Source: Bacillota bacterium (GTDB taxonomy: Bacteria; Bacillota; Clostridia; Christensenellales; Pumilibacteraceae). Taken from it: a stretch of DNA of 33,827 nucleotides. A program made the position numbers and the translations under genes. The notes beneath the pieces are model-generated. The model was not told the DNA's origin, searched no databases, and saw only the letters and a program-made list of their open reading frames with translations. Below, one piece after another: positions 28,004 to 33,827 of the stretch. Position 1 is the stretch's first letter. Every line of letters begins with the position of its first letter. The stretch is taken from NCBI GenBank assembly GCA_009781235.1, contig WQYM01000005.1, forward strand, positions 1 to 33,827, given 5' to 3'.

Positions 28004-28855
28004 TCAGTTTTCGTTATCGTCATCCGCCGCCCTGCGGCGGATGATGATTTCCCCGAAAATCTCGTCCTGCGCCGCAAGGCACGCCTGCATTTTTAAGAGC
28101 TCCAAGAGCGCCTGAAAGGTGGTGATGATTTCGCTCTTGGTGTAGTCGGATTCGAAAAGCTCCGTAAAACCCACTTCCTCGCGGATGAGTAATATGTCGC
28201 GGATGTGCCCCATTTTGTCGGCGACGGTAAAGCGGTCAAGCACGATTTTGCGCGGCGGAGCCGAAAACCCGCGCTGCTCCATCTTTAAAAACAGCTTCTG
28301 CATCGCGCCGATCATGCCTTCCATCGTCATGTCGCGCAATATAATCTGCGGGTCGCCCACGGAAGGGTCGGGCGGGCGGAAAAACAAGCCGACCGTCTCT
28401 TGCAGCTTCATCTTCTCCCCCGCTTCCTTAAACAGCTTGTATTCCTCTAAACGGCGGATTAGCTCCCTTTTGGCGTCGTTTTCGTCCGGGATTTCCGCTT
28501 CGGGCTTTGGCAGCAGCGCTTTTGACTTAATTTCGATTAAAATCGCGGCGGTTTCGATAAATTCGCTGGCTTTTTCTAAATCCGTCTCGGCCAAATCCTG
28601 CATCAATGCCAAATATTGCTCCGTAATCTTGGAGACAAAAATGTCCTCGATGTCAATCCGCGCCGCTTTAACCATAAAGAGCAATAAATCCAGCGGGCCG
28701 TCAAAGTCGTCGATTTTAACGTCCAAAGGGCCGTCGAACTCCTCCGCGCGGTCGGTTTTTAGCTTTTCTATGTACGCGCTCGTCCGCTCGTCCAAGCTTA
28801 AAGTGCGCGGCTTTGGGAGCTCGAACTCCGCAATCTTTTTTACTACAACGCCCAT
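28004..28855 (-). CDS. scpA: Segregation and condensation protein A
   Basis: VKIDDFDGPLDLLLFMVKAARIDIEDIFVSKITEQYLALM; LEYKLFKEA region; start at [11 protein letters not shown]. Confidence 0.92.
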   Translation of the reverse strand: MGVVVKKIAEFELPKPRTLSLDERTSAYIEKLKTDRAEEFDGPLDVKIDDFDGPLDLLLFMVKAARIDIEDIFVSKITEQYLALMQDLAETDLEKASEFIETAAILIEIKSKALLPKPEAEIPDENDAKRELIRRLEEYKLFKEAGEKMKLQETVGLFFRPPDPSVGDPQIILRDMTMEGMIGAMQKLFLKMEQRGFSAPPRKIVLDRFTVADKMGHIRDILLIREEVGFTELFESDYTKSEIITTFQALLELLKMQACLAAQDEIFGEIIIRRRAADDDNEN

Positions 28856-29595
28856 GACACCTTTACCCCGAACAAGAGTCGCCAAAAGTTTAAAAAGACG
28901 TTCCGTATCCCGCCGCCCACATAGTTCATCAAAAATCTGAGCGGATCCATCCATTCCGGATACCAATCGACATACCGCGCGGCCATGCCAGCAAGCAAGC
29001 TAAGCCCGATAAGCCCCAACAAAATATACGGCCCGAAGTCGCGCAAAAACTTGGTCGCCTTGTTGAGCGGCTTGGTCGCGGATTCTAAAATGCGATGCCC
29101 GTCGAGCGGCCAAATCGGAAGCAGGTTGAAAATCGTCAGGTTGATGTTGATAAGCATAAACAAATAAAAGAACCACGCCAAAATATATGCGGCCACGTTT
29201 GCGCCGTCGTAGAGGCCCAAAAGATACCCAAAATGCGGAACGCCGTTGACGCGCTCCAGTAGTGCGAGCACTAGGGCGCACACAAACGCCATGATTAGGT
29301 TGAGCGCGACGCCCGCGATTGCTACGAGAAAAAAGCCGAGCCTTTTGCGACGAAAGTTGTAGGGGTTGACCGGGACGGGCTTTGCAAACCCGAACCCCGC
29401 GAACAGCAGCATCATAAAGCCGAACGGGTCAAAATGCTTTATCGGATTCAGGGTAAGACGGCCGGAATCCTTAGCGGTGGTATCGCCGTTCCATTTTGCC
29501 ATATAGCCGTGCGCGCACTCATGCAGGACAATCGCGGTTACGATTGCCAGCACAAATATTAACATTTCTTGCGGGGCAAGGCCGAGTAGAAGCAT
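28843..29595 (-). CDS. Site-2 protease family (M50) membrane metalloprotease
   Basis: [51 protein letters not shown]. Confidence 0.93.
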   Translation of the reverse strand: MLLLGLAPQEMLIFVLAIVTAIVLHECAHGYMAKWNGDTTAKDSGRLTLNPIKHFDPFGFMMLLFAGFGFAKPVPVNPYNFRRKRLGFFLVAIAGVALNLIMAFVCALVLALLERVNGVPHFGYLLGLYDGANVAAYILAWFFYLFMLININLTIFNLLPIWPLDGHRILESATKPLNKATKFLRDFGPYILLGLIGLSLLAGMAARYVDWYPEWMDPLRFLMNYVGGGIRNVFLNFWRLLFGVKVSWAL

Positions 29596-29842
29596 GGGGA
29601 TAGGTTCCTTTAATTCTTTCTCTTTAAAAACGGTGGGTAGTATTAACGAAAAATGAAAAATGAAAAATGAAAAACGAGGGATAAGTGTTTGAGGGTTCAA
29701 GATATTCTTTCTTTTGTTCCCGCCAGCGTCGCACGGTGTGCGACCCGCCGGAACCAACACGGCTTATTACGATTGGATTTGCGGACGCTCATGCTTTGCG
29801 GCTTCCCTTTCCCGTCCGACGTTTTTCGTTTTTCGTTTTTCG

Positions 29843-31387
29843 TTATTCGCTATTCGTTAAATCCTCGTCGCGTGCGGCAACATCCGCATACCCCTGCGGC
29901 CGCACAATAACCTGCGCTTTGCCGTGCCCGCACAGCACCACCGGCGGGACGGGGTTGCGGTTGTAATTGGACGCCATCGAAAAGTTGTACGCACCGGTGG
30001 AGAGGACGGCCAAGATGTCGCCGGAGGCTACGGACGCGGGGAGAGCGACTTTCTCAATCAGCGTATCGGTTTCGCAGCACTTGCCGGCAACGGTGAAGTT
30101 TTCCGTTGCACTCTCAAGCGCCTTATTCGCTACAATTGCGTCGTACTTTGCGTCGTAAAGGGTGTAGCGCGGGTTTTCGAACAGGCCGCCGTCCACCGCG
30201 ACGTAGTTTTTGAGACCCGGGATTTTCTTGACCGCGCCGACGGTGTAGAGCGTGGTTCCCGCCTCCCCTACCAAAGACCGGCCGGGCTCGATGATGAGCT
30301 TGGGGGCGCCGATTGACTTTTGCGCGATGCACGCGTTTAGCTTATCCGCAATCGCGCCGACGAATTCGGATAAGGGGGGCGGCTCGTCGCCGGGCAGGTA
30401 GCGTATCGCGTAGCCGCCGCCCATGTTGAGCTCGCGGACATCCCCGCCGATTTCCTTGCGGATTACGGCGATTAAATCTGTCATCCGGTCAACCGCCGCC
30501 AAAAACGGCTCGATTTCGAATATTTGAGAGCCGATGTGGCAATGGATGCCTAAAAAATCGAGGCAAGGGTGCGAGAGGATTTCTTTGACGGCGGGGATGA
30601 CGTCCTCCGGCAAAAACCCGAATTTAGAATCTGCGCGCGCGGTTTGAATAAAGTGGTGGGTGTGCGCGTCCACCTCGGGGTTGATGCGGATAAGAACGCC
30701 TTGACGGCGGGGAGAATGACGAATGACGAGTGACGAGTGACGAATTTCGGATGGGATTGCAGCGGAGTTTCCCGTAGGGGGCAACCCATTGGGCACCCCG
30801 CCGATACAAGCATCCGTCGTTTTTTGCGGGGCGCCCAATGGGTCGCCCCCTACGAGTTCGTTATTATCTCCATCCGTATTTGTAATTTGTAATTTATAAT
30901 TTGTAATTTCTTCTGAATCCGCTGACCCCTGACCCCTGACCCCTGACCCCTGACCCCTCGCCACCTCGGCCAGTGTCTTGATTTCATCAAAATGGTCGAT
31001 AACAATCGCGTGCACGCCCGCGTTGGCGCCGGCGGCAAGCTCCGCGCGCGATTTATTGTTGCCGTGAAGGTATAACCGCTGCGGGTCAAAGCCCGCGGCC
31101 AAAGCGGTGTACAGTTCACCGCCCGAGGCGACGTCGGCGCCTAAACCTAAAGGAGCGATGATTTGATATATCGCCTTGCAACCGAAAGCCTTGGACGCAA
31201 AGCACACCAAATTGTCCGGGTATTTTTTATCAAGCGTGCTTTTCATCTCCAAAGCGGCGGATTCGATGCGTCCCCGCTCCATCACATACAGCGGCGTCCC
31301 GAATTCCTTTGCCAAATCTTCCGCATCGCACCCGCCAAGCTCAAGATGCCCGTTTTTATTTATCGTAAGCGTACTTCGTAAGTTCAT
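29843..31387 (-). CDS. lysA: Diaminopimelate decarboxylase carrying an in-frame repeat insert
   Basis: FASKAFGCKAIYQI, GADVASGGELYTALAAGF, GVLIRINPEVDAHTHHFIQTARADSKFGF, GIHCHIGSQI, IIEPGRSLVGEAG. Confidence 0.95.
   Translation of the reverse strand: MNLRSTLTINKNGHLELGGCDAEDLAKEFGTPLYVMERGRIESAALEMKSTLDKKYPDNLVCFASKAFGCKAIYQIIAPLGLGADVASGGELYTALAAGFDPQRLYLHGNNKSRAELAAGANAGVHAIVIDHFDEIKTLAEVARGQGSGVRGQGSADSEEITNYKLQITNTDGDNNELVGGDPLGAPQKTTDACIGGVPNGLPPTGNSAAIPSEIRHSSLVIRHSPRRQGVLIRINPEVDAHTHHFIQTARADSKFGFLPEDVIPAVKEILSHPCLDFLGIHCHIGSQIFEIEPFLAAVDRMTDLIAVIRKEIGGDVRELNMGGGYAIRYLPGDEPPPLSEFVGAIADKLNACIAQKSIGAPKLIIEPGRSLVGEAGTTLYTVGAVKKIPGLKNYVAVDGGLFENPRYTLYDAKYDAIVANKALESATENFTVAGKCCETDTLIEKVALPASVASGDILAVLSTGAYNFSMASNYNRNPVPPVVLCGHGKAQVIVRPQGYADVAARDEDLTNSE
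30705..30962. repeat. In-frame composite insert in lysA (two types of array flanking a 29-bp-stem palindrome)
   Basis: GACGAGTGACGAGTGACGAA array; CGTAGGGGGCAACCCATTGGGCACCCCGC (30773-30801) / GCGGGGCGCCCAATGGGTCGCCCCCTACG (30826-30854); ATTTGTA array; CCCCTGA array. Confidence 0.93.
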
Positions 31388-31412
31388 GAGGGTAGTATAG
31401 CACGAAATGAAG

Positions 31413-31441
31413 AAAAGAGCAAATAAATTACTTGCTCTTTT
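31413..31441 (-). terminator. Intrinsic terminator downstream of the 31468-33243 lipoprotein gene
   Basis: AAAGAGCAAGTAATTTATTTGCTCTTTT on the minus strand. Confidence 0.75.
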
Positions 31442-31467
31442 TGGGAATTAAGAAATCGAAAAATATT

Positions 31468-33243
31468 TTACCTCAGCGTCGGGTGTTTTCCGGCGGCGAA
31501 GTCGAGGCCGGTTAAATCCCAAACCGCGGCGTCCCAGCCGAGTTTGTCCGTATAGAACGATACGGAATTAAGGTCTTCCAAGGTACATACCAGGGTTGTG
31601 CTTCCGGAATCCGACGGGTTATGGTATTGGCCGGTGGATTCCCGGTAAAATTCCTGTCCTTCGTAACGGTAGGATTGCGCCCTGTGCCCTATCGCGCAAA
31701 GGCCGGCCATCGCCATCAAGCTGCCGATATTGATATCGGTTACCTCGGTGATATTGCCGGTCGCAAAGCAATTGAAAATCTTGCCCTTCGTTCTAGCCGG
31801 ATAATTGTCCGCATTATAACCGGCTAAGCCCCCCGCAGAATTCACGTATTCAATGGTTATATGGACGGACGCATAACAATTCTGCACCGTAGCCTTTTCT
31901 ATATACCCAACTAAACCGCCCGCAAACATAAATAGACTCATCGCCGGATTCGGATGCTTATTATACAAGTTCACGTTGCCGCCGGCCGCGTAACAATTTT
32001 CTACCAAGCCGTCTTCGGCAACAACTCCTACCAAGCCGCCGGCCATACAAGAAATAGCGGAGGAATTGGTTACGTCGATCATAAAGTTCTCCACACCCAA
32101 ATTTCGGATAACTCCGCGGCTTGCGCCGAATAAACCCACGCAATCATAAAAAACCGTAATGTTAAAATTGCTTACCGTATGGCCGCTCCCATTAAAAATG
32201 CCGGAAAAATACACGGTCTCCTTACCGCTTACAAATGCGCCTATCCCGATCGGCATCCACTCCGCACCCTCTAAATCAATATCCGCCGTCAACATGAAAT
32301 ACGTATCGGCAAAATCCATCCCAAGGTTCACCAATACGGATAACGCCCATAAGTCCTCGGCGTCGGCAATCAAAAAGGGGTATGCCTCCGTGCCCCATCC
32401 GCCTTCTTCCACCTCGTATTCGACCGGAAGCGACCAACCGGAATCGGCGTAGTTTTCTCCGTCGCCAGCCGCCAAAACCTTGATGGGATATATCCCGGGC
32501 GCCATCAATGCCGGTATCACTAAGTCGAACTCGGGCGCATCGGCGGTGCCGATTTCCGTGCCGTCGATGCTCACCTTATAGCCGGAAGCGCCCGAAACCG
32601 CGTCCCACGTAAGCGATGCGTCGTTAATCTGCAGGTTCGACGGCACGGCAAGGCTGACGACGGGGCGAATCACTTTATATTCAAAAACCGCAGACCAATC
32701 GGAATCGACGTAGTCTTCCCCGTCGCCGACCGCTTTTACCTTGATTTGATACGCCTTTGCTTCCGTTAAATCCGATAACGGGTAACTTGTAAGCTGCGCG
32801 GCGTATTCCGCGCCGTCGATGCTCACCTTGTAGCCGTTTGCGCCCGAAACCGCATCCCACGTAAGCAACGCGTCGTTAATCTGCAGGTTCGACGGCACGG
32901 CAAGGCTGACGACGGGGCGAATCACTTTATACTCAAAAACATTAGACCAATCGGAATCGACGTAGTTTTTCCCGTCGCCGACCGCTTTCACCTTGATTTG
33001 GTACGCCTTTGCTTCCGCAAAATCCGATAACGGATAACTTGTAAGCTGCGCGGCGTATTCCGCGCCGTCGATGCTCACCTTATAACCGGAAGCGTTGTCT
33101 ACGGGCGTCCATGAAAGAACCGCGCCGTCCGCTTGAAGGTTTTGAGGCGCGGCCAGCGGCCCGGCTTGGCGGCAAGCGGAAAAACATAACGCGGCAATCA
33201 ATGAAACGATCGTAATGCATACGGCTTTTTGCAAATTTTTCAT
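31468..33243 (-). CDS. Lipoprotein with fibronectin-III-like repeats and a GLUG-motif-like region
   Basis: Lipobox LIAALCFSAC; repeats LQINDALLTWDAVSGANGYKVSIDGAEYAAQLTSYPLSDL; GGLVGYIEKATVQNCYASVHITIEYVNSAGGLAGYN. Confidence 0.85.
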   Translation of the reverse strand: MKNLQKAVCITIVSLIAALCFSACRQAGPLAAPQNLQADGAVLSWTPVDNASGYKVSIDGAEYAAQLTSYPLSDFAEAKAYQIKVKAVGDGKNYVDSDWSNVFEYKVIRPVVSLAVPSNLQINDALLTWDAVSGANGYKVSIDGAEYAAQLTSYPLSDLTEAKAYQIKVKAVGDGEDYVDSDWSAVFEYKVIRPVVSLAVPSNLQINDASLTWDAVSGASGYKVSIDGTEIGTADAPEFDLVIPALMAPGIYPIKVLAAGDGENYADSGWSLPVEYEVEEGGWGTEAYPFLIADAEDLWALSVLVNLGMDFADTYFMLTADIDLEGAEWMPIGIGAFVSGKETVYFSGIFNGSGHTVSNFNITVFYDCVGLFGASRGVIRNLGVENFMIDVTNSSAISCMAGGLVGVVAEDGLVENCYAAGGNVNLYNKHPNPAMSLFMFAGGLVGYIEKATVQNCYASVHITIEYVNSAGGLAGYNADNYPARTKGKIFNCFATGNITEVTDINIGSLMAMAGLCAIGHRAQSYRYEGQEFYRESTGQYHNPSDSGSTTLVCTLEDLNSVSFYTDKLGWDAAVWDLTGLDFAAGKHPTLR

Positions 33244-33312
33244 ACCGTAACATTATCACAAGCCGAATAAAAAAGCAAGCGATTCGCCTACTCTTTTTGA
33301 GAGCGGGCATTT

Positions 33313-33371
33313 TGACAAATGGGGACGGGTCTATTTGCCAAATTGGCAAATAGACCCGTCCCCATTTGTCA
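33313..33371. repeat. REP-like perfect hairpin (29-bp stem, 1-nt loop) overlapping the dacA stop codon
   Basis: TGACAAATGGGGACGGGTCTATTTGCCAA-A-TTGGCAAATAGACCCGTCCCCATTTGTCA. Confidence 0.96.
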
Positions 33372-33827
33372 CCATCCGGCAATCGCATCGCCTACGATGT
33401 CTAAATACGTTTTCTTCTTGACGTCGTTTTCGGCGACGAGGTTTACGCGGCCCGCCTCGACGCCGTCCACTTTTACGACCAGCTCGCCCGCCACCTGATT
33501 CATCGCGACGGGCGCGGTGAGTTTTTGCACCGTCGGCTCGCTCGCCACCTCGCGCTTGCCCTTCTTGCCGAAATAATACAAATCGTCCGCAGGCACTACG
33601 TTCACAAATTCCGCCTTGCCTTTTTCGACGCGCACGGGGTCAACGACCGCCGCGCCCTTTTCGACAAGTCGGCGCGTCTCGTAATTGGCAAAGCCGTAGT
33701 TAAACAGCTTGGCGTTTTGGGCGTTGCGCTCTTTAGAGGTCGCCGCGCCCATCACCACGCTTATGAGCCGGGTTTGCCCGCGCTTAGCGGTGGCGGAGAG
33801 GCAGTACATCGCCTCGGTGGTAAAGCC
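33369..33827 (-). CDS. dacA: D-alanyl-D-alanine carboxypeptidase (PBP5/DacA family), 5' end beyond the window
   Basis: GFTTEAMYCLSATAKRGQTRLISVVMGAATSKERNAQNAKLFNYGFANYET. Confidence 0.88.
   Translation of the reverse strand, partial: GFTTEAMYCLSATAKRGQTRLISVVMGAATSKERNAQNAKLFNYGFANYETRRLVEKGAAVVDPVRVEKGKAEFVNVVPADDLYYFGKKGKREVASEPTVQKLTAPVAMNQVAGELVVKVDGVEAGRVNLVAENDVKKKTYLDIVGDAIAGW

Noticed and set aside
1-33827. tRNA or rRNA genes
   Set aside because: None recognised by eye; no convincing cloverleaf or rRNA motif, though no scan was run

Overview
Bacterial window, probably a Firmicutes/Clostridia-like chromosome (inferred from gene content and order). Recognisable genes: the rimP-nusA-ylxR-ylxQ-infB-rbfA operon, rpsB-tsf-pyrH with a small membrane-protein ORF between rpsB and tsf, addB-addA, a site-2 protease plus scpA, lysA, dacA (partial), a MATE transporter, two lipoproteins, a RAYT/REP-type Y1 transposase between two near-identical palindromes, and a chimeric ORF joining a CRESS-type Rep helicase fragment to a surface protein. 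The most unusual feature is a dense family of composite repeats: heptad-type tandem arrays, GTAGGGG palindromes with covarying inner stems, and a ~130-nt multi-hairpin core whose ends resemble REP half-sites. These sit in intergenic DNA and also, repeatedly and in frame, inside addA, addB and lysA, and probably ylxQ and a hypothetical membrane protein. Six of seven core copies lie in addAB, all in one orientation and with the same ALPGD-type entry peptide. A 2-nt change in one hairpin's length switches the reading frame of the second half, and both frames are open. This resembles Rickettsia palindromic elements in principle but has a different architecture. No searches or folding were run. Novelty, expression and assembly correctness all need checking.
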